From positions 62,001 through 126,000 of the forward strand of contig CAWBGI010000006.1 in assembly GCA_963788225.1 (NCBI GenBank): a DNA stretch of 64,000 nt. The letters are read 5' to 3'. The notes beneath the pieces were generated by a model. The model saw only the letters and a program-made list of their open reading frames with translations. It made no database searches and was not told the origin of the DNA. Of the stretch, positions 57,827 to 64,000 are shown piece after piece; the first letter of the stretch is position 1; each line of letters starts with the position of its first letter. The position numbers and the translations under genes are program-made. The DNA comes from Sulfotelmatobacter sp963788225 (GTDB lineage: Bacteria; Acidobacteriota; Terriglobia; Terriglobales; Acidobacteriaceae).

Positions 57827-58882
57827 CTATGACCCCGGCCGCAGTTTCAGCTTCAGATCGTCGGCGATCTGCTTGCCGTGGAAGCGGCCGTTCTCGATGA
57901 AGATTTCGTTGGTCCGCGATCCGGCGACGATCACACCCGCTACATAAATACCGGGCACATTGCTCTCCAGCGAAACCGGATCGCAGACTGGACGGCATTG
58001 ATCTTCAGAAAGCTCGATGCCCATGCTGCGCAAGAAGTCGTAGTCGGGGTGGTAGCCAATCAGCGCCAGCACAAAGTCGTTCTTCAGGCGAATGGGACCG
58101 CGTGGCGTGACAATGACCACGTGGTCGATTCCGATTTCCGTCACATAGCTGTCGAAGTGGGCTTCAATCTCTCCATTCTTGATGCGATTCTCCAGATCAG
58201 GCTTGATCCAGTACTTGACGTGGTGGTGGATGCGGGACTCGCGATGCACCAGCGTTACGCGCGCGCCGTGCCGCCACAGATCGAGAGCGGCAATGGCCGC
58301 GGAATTCTTGCCGCCGATCACCAGTACATCTGTGTCGTAGTAAGGATGAGCCTCAGCGTAATAGTGCGAGACCTTGGGCAGCTCTTCGCCGGGCAGGTTC
58401 AGTTGATTGGCGAGATCGTAGTATCCCGTCGAGACGATCACCTTGCGGGTGTGATAGTCGCGGGGACGGCCGGCGCGATCGGTCGCGGTGATGCTGAACT
58501 TTCCATCTTCTCCCATCACCGTCTTAACCCACTCGTACTGGCGAATGTCGAGACGGTAGTGCTCGGCGACCTTGCGGTAGTACTCGAGCGCCTCTTCGCG
58601 GGTGGGCTTTTGGTTGGCGGTGGTGAACGGGATGTCGCCAATCTCGAGCAGTTCAGGGGTGGTAAAAAACAACATGCCCGCCGGATAGTGGAAGAGTGAA
58701 TTCACCAGACAGCCCTTGTCAAGCACGACGACGCGCAGCCCAATTTTCTGCGCTTCGATGGCGCAGGCAAGGCCGGTTGGCCCGGCTCCGATCACCAAGA
58801 CGTCGGTGTGCACCTCGGGATGCGGAACAACCTTCGCCTTCGGCAAAGTGGCAACGTCTTCGGCGGTGAGAAAGTCGGGCAT
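57827..58882 (-). CDS. YpdA-like bacillithiol-disulfide-reductase family protein
   Basis: A 351-residue FAD/NADPH pyridine nucleotide oxidoreductase. The ATG at 58882 (MPDFLTAEDV) is chosen; the frame runs to 58951. The FAD loop is IGAGPTGLACAIEA near 31-44, the NADPH loop VIGGKNSAAIAALD, and VPGIYVAGVIVAGSRTNEIF closes the FAD site. NSLFHYPAGMLFFTTPELLE is typical of YpdA. YpdA reduces bacillithiol disulfide; whether this organism uses bacillithiol is not shown here. Confidence 0.85.
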   Translation of the reverse strand: MPDFLTAEDVATLPKAKVVPHPEVHTDVLVIGAGPTGLACAIEAQKIGLRVVVLDKGCLVNSLFHYPAGMLFFTTPELLEIGDIPFTTANQKPTREEALEYYRKVAEHYRLDIRQYEWVKTVMGEDGKFSITATDRAGRPRDYHTRKVIVSTGYYDLANQLNLPGEELPKVSHYYAEAHPYYDTDVLVIGGKNSAAIAALDLWRHGARVTLVHRESRIHHHVKYWIKPDLENRIKNGEIEAHFDSYVTEIGIDHVVIVTPRGPIRLKNDFVLALIGYHPDYDFLRSMGIELSEDQCRPVCDPVSLESNVPGIYVAGVIVAGSRTNEIFIENGRFHGKQIADDLKLKLRPGS

Positions 58883-59069
58883 GAGGATTCTGTGACTATT
58901 GTGCCCGGCACGGCGGCGCGAGCACAGTTCAGAGACCGATGATTCTAGCACGCGGGCAGCGGGTGCATCGAACCCGTCACAAGTCTATGTGCTCAGGGTC
59001 ACAGTGGAACCTCAGGCCCGCGCTATAATTTTCCGGTTGCCTCATCCATCGCGCTTTTAAGGACACACT

Positions 59070-60494
59070 ATGCCAATCGCCGCAGAACCCGCCACGCACA
59101 CCCGCATTGAATCCGACAGCATGGGAAAGATCGAAGTCCCGTCGAACGTCTACTGGGGAGCGCAGACGCAGCGCTCGCTGCTGCACTTCAACATTGGGCG
59201 CGACACCATGCCGCCGGAGTTGATCCGCGCCTTTGGCGTCCTCAAGAAGGCGTGCGCGCTGGTGAACCAGGATCTAGGCAAGCTGCCAGCGGACAAGGCC
59301 AAGCTGATTGCGCAGGCTGCCGACGAGGTGATTGCGGGCAAGCTGAACGACCAGTTCCCGCTGCGCATCTGGCAAACGGGGAGCGGCACGCAGACGAATA
59401 TGAACGTCAATGAGGTCATCGCGAACCGCGCCATTGAAATTGCCGGCGGCCCGCATGGACGAGAAATGATGGGGTCGAAGAAGCCGATCCATCCCAATGA
59501 CCACGTGAACATGTCGCAGTCGTCGAACGACACGTTTCCGGCGGCGATGCATATTGCGGCCGCGGACCGGGTGAAGAACGCTCTGATTCCGGCGATCAAG
59601 AACGTGCACGATGCAATCGCGGCCAAGGCGAAGGAATTCAACGACGTCGTGAAGATTGGCCGCACGCACTTGCAAGATGCCGTGCCGCTGACTTTTGGAC
59701 AAGAATTCGGCGGCTGGGCTAGTCTGTTGGAGCGCGACATTAGACGCCTGGAACAAGCGCTGGAGGGACTTTACGATCTCGCCATCGGCGGAACTGCCGT
59801 GGGGACGGGGCTGAACACGCATCCTGAATTCGCGGAGCGCGCCGCGAAGAAGATTGCCGAACTTACTGGACTTCCCTTTCGCTCGCATGGCAACAAGTTC
59901 GCAGCGCTTTCGGCGCATGATGAGATTGTCTTCGCCCAAGGTGCGATGGAAACGCTGGCCGCATCGTTCATGAAAATTTCGAACGACATTCGCTGGCTGG
60001 CTTCTGGCCCGCGCTGCGGGCTGGGTGAGCTTTCGATTCCAGAGAACGAACCTGGGTCTTCGATCATGCCGGGCAAGGTGAATCCGACGCAGTGTGAAGC
60101 GATGACCATGGTCTGCGTGCAGGTTCACGGCGCGACCGCTGCCGTGGGCTTTGCTGGTTCACAGGGTAACTTCGAGCTTAATGTGTACAAGCCGGTGATC
60201 ATTTATAACTTTTTGCACTCGGTCACGCTAATTACCGACGCTTGCCACGGATATGTCGAATATATGATCAAAGGCATCGAGGTCGATCGCGCCAAGGTGG
60301 ACTGGTACGTGAAGAACTCGCTGATGCTGGTGACCGCGCTGGCTCCGAAAGTCGGATACGACAAGGCCGCCCAGATCGCTCACACGGCGCACGTGGAGCA
60401 CAGCAGCCTGCGCGAGGCGGCGTTGAAGTTGGGCTATCTTACGGGTGAGGAGTTTGATCAGCTGGTGAGGCCGGAGAGGATGACCAGACCGTAG
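59070..60494 (+). CDS. fumC: Class II fumarate hydratase
   Basis: A 474-residue cytosolic enzyme converting fumarate to malate in the TCA cycle. The active-site loop GSSIMPGKVNPTQCEA, the substrate site SGSGTQTNMNVNEV (here TGSGTQTNMNVNEVI) and SSNDTFPAAMHIA are present. The length is normal. It stands alone, divergent from the YpdA-like gene. It is intact and clearly FumC rather than aspartase or argininosuccinate lyase by the N-terminal ETDSMG-like ESDSMGKIEVP. Confidence 0.95.
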   Translation: MPIAAEPATHTRIESDSMGKIEVPSNVYWGAQTQRSLLHFNIGRDTMPPELIRAFGVLKKACALVNQDLGKLPADKAKLIAQAADEVIAGKLNDQFPLRIWQTGSGTQTNMNVNEVIANRAIEIAGGPHGREMMGSKKPIHPNDHVNMSQSSNDTFPAAMHIAAADRVKNALIPAIKNVHDAIAAKAKEFNDVVKIGRTHLQDAVPLTFGQEFGGWASLLERDIRRLEQALEGLYDLAIGGTAVGTGLNTHPEFAERAAKKIAELTGLPFRSHGNKFAALSAHDEIVFAQGAMETLAASFMKISNDIRWLASGPRCGLGELSIPENEPGSSIMPGKVNPTQCEAMTMVCVQVHGATAAVGFAGSQGNFELNVYKPVIIYNFLHSVTLITDACHGYVEYMIKGIEVDRAKVDWYVKNSLMLVTALAPKVGYDKAAQIAHTAHVEHSSLREAALKLGYLTGEEFDQLVRPERMTRP

Positions 60495-60510
60495 CCGCAG
60501 GGGAAATCTA

Positions 60511-60535
60511 CCACGGAGGCACTGGGGCACGGAGA
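60511..60535. repeat. Short repeat of CCACGGAGGCAC units
   Basis: CCACGGAGGCACTGGGGCAC after fumC matches the reverse of bases 1-30 of the window. No inverted partner arm is seen here. Confidence 0.5.
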
Positions 60536-60555
60536 GAAGAAGGGATCGCATCAAA

Positions 60556-60804
60556 ATGCCGAGAGTACGAGTCGTGAAATGGGGCAACAGCTTGGCGGTC
60601 CGTATCCCCAAGACCGTTGCCAAGCAGGTTCATTTGCACGAGGGTGATTCCGTCCTGATCGAGGTAGCGGAAGGGCGCATCAAACTTCGCCCCGTTACGG
60701 GGATTCCTACTTTGGAGGAGTTGGTGGCTCAAATCACGCCGGAGAACCGTCACGGAGAGACCAATTGGGGGCCTGCCAGAGGAAAGGAAATCGTTGGATG
60801 GTAG
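60556..60804 (+). CDS. MazE/AbrB-type antitoxin, orphan
   Basis: An 82-residue protein with a SpoVT-AbrB swapped-hairpin fold: VRVVKWGNSLAVRIPKTVAK and VHLHEGDSVLIEVAEGRI, then a toxin-binding tail (TLEELVAQITPENRHGETNW). The usual downstream MazF/PemK toxin is missing: only about 130 non-coding bases precede the convergent fabH remnant. It may regulate itself or be a leftover. Confidence 0.82.
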   Translation: MPRVRVVKWGNSLAVRIPKTVAKQVHLHEGDSVLIEVAEGRIKLRPVTGIPTLEELVAQITPENRHGETNWGPARGKEIVGW

Positions 60805-60932
60805 CGGCTCTTAGTCAGGCTAGTGTGTGGCGAGTCTAATCGCGGCACTGAAGCGCTGCGCCACCCAAAATCGGACCTGCTAAGACTAAGCCGGCGGGAC
60901 GTCAGCGCTACTGTCTAGCCTCCGAGACTTTT

Positions 60933-61932
60933 CTAGAAGGCCCAGCGCAGCAGCGTTGCTCCTACCGTGAAGCCCGCACCTACTGACGCCATCAGCACCA
61001 AACTTCCCTTCTTCAGTTTGCCGTCTTCAATCGCCGTGTGCATCGCCAAAGGGATAGTTCCCGCTGTGGTGTTGCCATAGCGGTCGATGTTGACGATCAC
61101 GCTTTCCGGGCGCAGGCCGAGGCGGTCGGCTGTGGCGTTGATGATGCGTAGGTTGGCTTGATGTGGGATGAAGGCGTCGATATCGGAACCTTTTAGGCCG
61201 TTGCGCTCGAGCAACTTCAGGCAGGCTTCGGTTTGTTTGCGCACGGCGAACTTGAAGACCTGCTGCCCATCCTGGTGAACGACGTGCATCTTCTTGTTCG
61301 ACGGTTTCGTGAGACGACGGATTCAGGCTGCCGCCGCCGGGCATGTATAGAAAACATCCGCCAGAGCCGTCGATTTCGTGGATGAAGTCGATCAGTCCAA
61401 TCGAATCGTCTTCGGCGGGCTCGAGAATCACCGCGCCTGCGCCGTCGCCAAAAATCACGCAAGTGGCGCGGTCGGTGTAGTCGATGATCGAGGACATCAC
61501 GTCCGCGCCGATCACCAGGACGCGCTTGTGAGTGCCAGAGGCGACGAACTGCGCCCCCGTCTGCACGGCGTAGACGAAAGCGGAACAGGCGCCGGAGAGA
61601 TCGAATCCCCACACGCCGTGGGCGCCAAGCTTGTGCTGAACCAGGCAGGCGGTCGATGGAAAGAACATGTCGGGCGTGACCGTGCCGACGATGATGGCAT
61701 CAACGTCGCTGGGAGCCAGACCGCGCTGGGCAAGCGCCTTCTTGGCGGCCTCGACCGCCAGATCGCTGGTGGCCACGCCTTTGTCCACGATGTGGCGCTC
61801 GCGGATGCCGACGCGGGTGAGAATCCAGTCATTGGTGGTGTCGACCATTTTTTCGAGGTCGGCGTTGGTGAGAAGTTTAGGCGGCACGTAGGTGCCGAGG
61901 GCGCTGATTTTGACGCGGATCGGATTGGGCAA
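60933..61932 (-). pseudogene. fabH: 3-oxoacyl-ACP synthase III (FabH), frameshifted
   Basis: Two frames make one FabH. Frame 1 from 61932 contains TTNDWILTRVGIRERHIVDK and the catalytic Cys116 in DLSGACSAFVYA, and runs to PSSHETVEQ. Frame 2 takes up at MHVVHQDGQQVFKFAVRKQT, has the catalytic His in PHQANLRIIN and ends VGATLLRWAF. The shift lies at about 61288-61297 in an AAGAAG tract. FabH starts fatty-acid synthesis from acetyl-CoA and malonyl-ACP, so loss would be serious unless another copy exists; a sequencing or assembly error is plausible. Confidence 0.9.
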
Positions 61933-62010
61933 TGAGAGCTCCTGAGTTGGTTGCTAAGTATGAGACTTCGTATTTTGCAGGATTGGACTAAGAATGTCTA
62001 ACCGGGCTTA

Positions 62011-62706
62011 TCAGGCAAGCCGCCAGAAATCGGAGGTAAGTTCCAGTGAGCGGAATAATTCGTGGGCTTCGTCGACGGTGCGGCGCCGCCAGTCCGGCGA
62101 CATGCGGTCGCGATACCAGGCGTCGGCCAGCTTCCAGGCTTGTTCCACGCTCAACGTCGCGCCGCGTGGAAGCCGCCAGGACTTGCACCATTTATCGATG
62201 TGGTCTTTCATGTGGTCTTCCGACCGGAAGATCAGCATGGTTTTTCAGTTGAAGACGATGTCATCCCACCAGTGCTTGGCGGGGATCGCAAAGTGGACTA
62301 TGCCGGACGGCGACGCTTCGGCCGCGCCATTGCGAACGCTCACATTCATGCTTTCCCCGCAACATCCGCAGGAGGTAAGTACTCGACCGTCACACCCCAG
62401 CATGGAAATCACACCGAGCGCATCCCAAATACAGTTTCCGTACCAGCTTCGGGTTCCGGTACCTTCTCCAGTTTCGACCAGGAAGGGTGTCGGCACCGCC
62501 GAAAGCGGATTGGCCATGAGGACTTCACCGCTGCCCGCCTGGAGCACCAGCATGTGCGCGGCAGCAAGTTCCTGGGATGCCGCGGCCACTTCGGAGACCC
62601 GGCAGCCCAGCGCACCTGCAACTTCCGCCATGCTGGGACACCGGCCCAACTCCAGGAACAATTCATAGAGCCGGACGCGCACGCGATTCTTGAAATCGTC
62701 GGGCAT
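62011..62706 (-). CDS. MerB-like (alkylmercury lyase family) protein with in-frame TGA, likely selenoprotein
   Basis: If the TGA at 62245-62247 is read as selenocysteine, one 231-residue protein results. The ATG at 62706 (MPDDFKNRV) is used, because the longer frame to 62754 runs into the SRP RNA gene. An N-terminal winged-helix-like part is followed by YGNCIWDALGV, matching the CxxD pair of MerB (Cys96/Asp99 there; Cys92/Asp95 here). The TGA is codon 154, in HWWDDIVFN-U-KTMLIFRSED, where MerB has the catalytic Cys159 before its FFAS stretch. The reading frame continues unbroken for 77 more codons with good protein character. A SECIS-like hairpin follows. If the TGA stops translation, the product loses its last third. 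Confidence 0.8.
62209..62239 (-). promoter_or_regulatory. Bacterial SECIS-like hairpin
   Basis: On the minus strand, 13 bases after the TGA, TCTTCC pairs perfectly with GGAAGA around a GGTC loop; CATG on each side can extend the stem. The loop G residues lie about 20 bases after the TGA. Size, distance and a GGU loop fit the bacterial SECIS rules for SelB binding. Confidence 0.72.
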
Positions 62707-62726
62707 AGCGCGGATGGAAATAAGCC

Positions 62727-62825
62727 AGGCACCGGGGACCCACTGCACACGCAAGAGCCCGTTACCGTTGCTTCCTTCCGGACCTGGCGGGGTTGGCGAG
62801 AGTACGTCGCGTGAGACCGATGCCT
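62727..62825 (-). ncRNA. ffs: Signal recognition particle RNA, small bacterial type (4.5S)
   Basis: On the minus strand CAGGTCCGGAAGGAAGCAAC is the conserved domain IV of SRP RNA with its GGAA tetraloop and internal loops. The outer ends AGGCATCGG and CCGGTGCCT pair, defining about 99 nt. It binds Ffh and targets nascent membrane proteins. It overlaps the 5' part of the open frame of the MerB-like gene, which argues for that gene's later start. Confidence 0.95.
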
Positions 62826-62835
62826 GACCTGAATC

Positions 62836-62841
62836 ATTCTA
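62836..62841 (-). promoter_or_regulatory. Probable -10 element of ffs
   Basis: On the minus strand TAGAAT lies 11-16 bases before the deduced 5' end of the SRP RNA, at the expected place. A -35 element is not clear; TTACAA sits 20 bases upstream. Confidence 0.5.
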
Positions 62842-63006
62842 ACAAACGGAAGGCCGCGCGCTTGTAACGCGACCTCTTCCCCGAAGCCTACGTGACTTTT
62901 GGTGCAAGAAAAGCGCCCTGAGGCCTTCCCTTCTCACGGGAACTTGTCGTCCAATAGAGACTGAGTTCCAAATCAGCGGGACAATTTTCGTTCCATCAAC
63001 ACCGAA

Positions 63007-64000
63007 ATGCCGCAACCCACTTCGCAAACCGATCCGATCTCCGTCCCACAGGCGATCAATAAGTACTTTGAACTATCCCTTTATTTGCTTGTTCTGATGG
63101 GATTTGGCGCATTGGCCAGCACCGGCGGACTGGGCCTGCCAACGATGCTGCTGACAGGGGCGGCACTAGCGCTACGCGGTTATTTGCTCGCCGAGCGGCG
63201 GCGGGTTGTGATCTCCGAGCGCTGGACCACACCCCTCACCATCGGTTATTTCGCCTTCTACGGCGTCGATTACTTCCTGCTCTCCCGCAGTTTTCTCACG
63301 GCGACGGTACACCTGGTGCTGTTTGCAGTAGTGGTGCGGTCATTCTCGCTGCGCCGCGACCGCGACTATACCATGCTGGCAATCCTCGCCTTCCTGATGG
63401 TGCTGGCCTCGGCCGTCTTAACCGTGGACAGCGTCTTTCTGCTCTTCTTTGCCGGATTCATGCTGATGGCCGTGTTGACCTTCATCCTGATGGAGATGCG
63501 GCGATCTGGGCGAACCGCGAACTTTCAGGCGCGACATTCCGGCGACGCGCAGGAACACCGGCATCTGGCCTTCTCGCTGGCGCGAGTCACGCCGGCTTTG
63601 ATGCTGATGATATTAGTGGGCGCAGCGGCAATATTTTTTCTTTTGCCCCGCACATCGGCGGGCTACCTGGGCGGCTACTCATTCGGAACCGATTTCTCCG
63701 CGGGTTTCAGCGACCACGTGCAACTGGGCCGGATCGGGCAGATTCAGCAATCGAACGCGGTTGTGATGCACATCCAGATCGACGGCGATCCGCATGGCCG
63801 CTTTGCGCTGCACTGGCGCGGGGTGGCGCTGGCTAATTTTGACGGCAGAGACTGGCGGAACCCGCGTGAGCCGTACGCCTCCCTGACGCGAGACAGTTAC
63901 GGAGGATTCTCAGTGCCGCTCTTTAGCCAGGGAGCAGCGCAGGCTGCGCTGGCCCGCATTCAGTCGATGCCGGGACGATCGAATCAACTGATTCACTACC
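63007..64000 (+). CDS. Transglutaminase-like membrane protein (TgpA N-terminal type), partial
   Basis: The N-terminal 331 residues of a protein cut by the window edge. The ATG at 63007 begins MPQPTSQTDPISVPQAINKY. At least six hydrophobic helices follow (LSLYLLVLMGFGALASTGGL, TMLAILAFLMVLASAVLTVD, ALMLMILVGAAAIFFLLPRT), then the extracytoplasmic FGTDFSAGFSDHVQLGRIGQ and a HWRGVALANFDGRDW motif. This order fits the TgpA/DUF3488 family, whose C-terminal part carries a periplasmic transglutaminase domain. That domain is not visible here, so the activity is inferred. Confidence 0.82.
   Translation, partial: MPQPTSQTDPISVPQAINKYFELSLYLLVLMGFGALASTGGLGLPTMLLTGAALALRGYLLAERRRVVISERWTTPLTIGYFAFYGVDYFLLSRSFLTATVHLVLFAVVVRSFSLRRDRDYTMLAILAFLMVLASAVLTVDSVFLLFFAGFMLMAVLTFILMEMRRSGRTANFQARHSGDAQEHRHLAFSLARVTPALMLMILVGAAAIFFLLPRTSAGYLGGYSFGTDFSAGFSDHVQLGRIGQIQQSNAVVMHIQIDGDPHGRFALHWRGVALANFDGRDWRNPREPYASLTRDSYGGFSVPLFSQGAAQAALARIQSMPGRSNQLIHY

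Noticed and set aside
60933..61932. Possibility that fabH is recoded by programmed frameshifting
   Set aside because: No slippery heptamer with a following pseudoknot is evident, and FabH is not known to be frameshifted; a mutation or sequence error is simpler.

Overview
The window looks like a chromosomal segment of an acidobacterium (Acidobacteriota, Terriglobia, Koribacter/Sulfotelmatobacter-like). The evidence is: high-GC Gram-negative gene content with a complete Tol-Pal block; a hopanoid gene cluster; a kinase fused to a TolB-like domain and TPRs; small secreted proteins of a kind common in that phylum; and many short palindromic repeats between genes, several of which run into coding sequence. 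The assignment is inference from gene families and repeat style, because no rRNA is present.

Layout. 0-14 kb: an MFS transporter, a TPR lipoprotein-like protein, queF, a VOC protein, an NHL propeller, an HlyD-type efflux adaptor, a TPR protein, an internally deleted IS256-type element, a Ser/Thr kinase-TPR protein, an Hsp15-like S4 protein, a GH15 glucoamylase/trehalase and a small secreted protein. 14.3-21.4 kb: three tandem Sel1-repeat genes on the minus strand, one with 35 repeats. 21.7-25.7 kb: a TolC-like channel, hpnJ (radical SAM for hopanoid side chains) and two small EamA-type membrane proteins. 26-29.5 kb: an intact IS3 element, then a PD-(D/E)XK nuclease gene with two GGCGCA hairpins in its leader. 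29.5-42.7 kb: a cytochrome c, a secreted propeller-like protein and the minus-strand isoprenoid/hopanoid cluster, in transcription order ispH, shc, hpnA, hpnG, a hypothetical gene, two zinc dehydrogenases, hpnC, hpnD (frameshifted) and hpnE. 43-50.5 kb: an orphan Phd antitoxin, recN, a PRC-barrel protein, a second PD-(D/E)XK nuclease with the same paired hairpins, an IS1595 transposase with a divergent small gene and a convergent membrane-protein gene, a lone HisKA-like protein and a HigBA-type toxin-antitoxin pair. 50.6-55.9 kb: tolQ-tolR-tolA/tonB-tolB-pal-cpoB. 55.9-64 kb: ferredoxin, ssb, pterin dehydratase, a YpdA-like reductase, fumC, an orphan MazE-like antitoxin, fabH (frameshifted), a MerB-like selenoprotein candidate, the SRP RNA gene, and the start of a transglutaminase-like membrane protein.

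How the genes fit together. IspH supplies isoprenoid precursors. HpnC, HpnD and HpnE convert farnesyl diphosphate to squalene, and Shc cyclises it. HpnG and HpnA act on the side chain, and HpnJ, probably with the EamA pair, handles the cyclitol-ether head group and possibly its export. The Tol-Pal block maintains the outer membrane in which hopanoids reside.

Most notable. (1) A MerB-family gene at 62.0-62.7 kb is interrupted by one in-frame TGA that falls where MerB has its second catalytic cysteine. A 6-bp stem with a GGUC loop follows directly, so this is a strong selenoprotein candidate. (2) Two PD-(D/E)XK nuclease genes 18 kb apart share a leader with two similarly spaced GGCGCA hairpins. 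(3) Several families of dispersed palindromes form long inverted repeats between genes and have entered coding frames (hpnE, recN, a TPR protein, an EamA protein).
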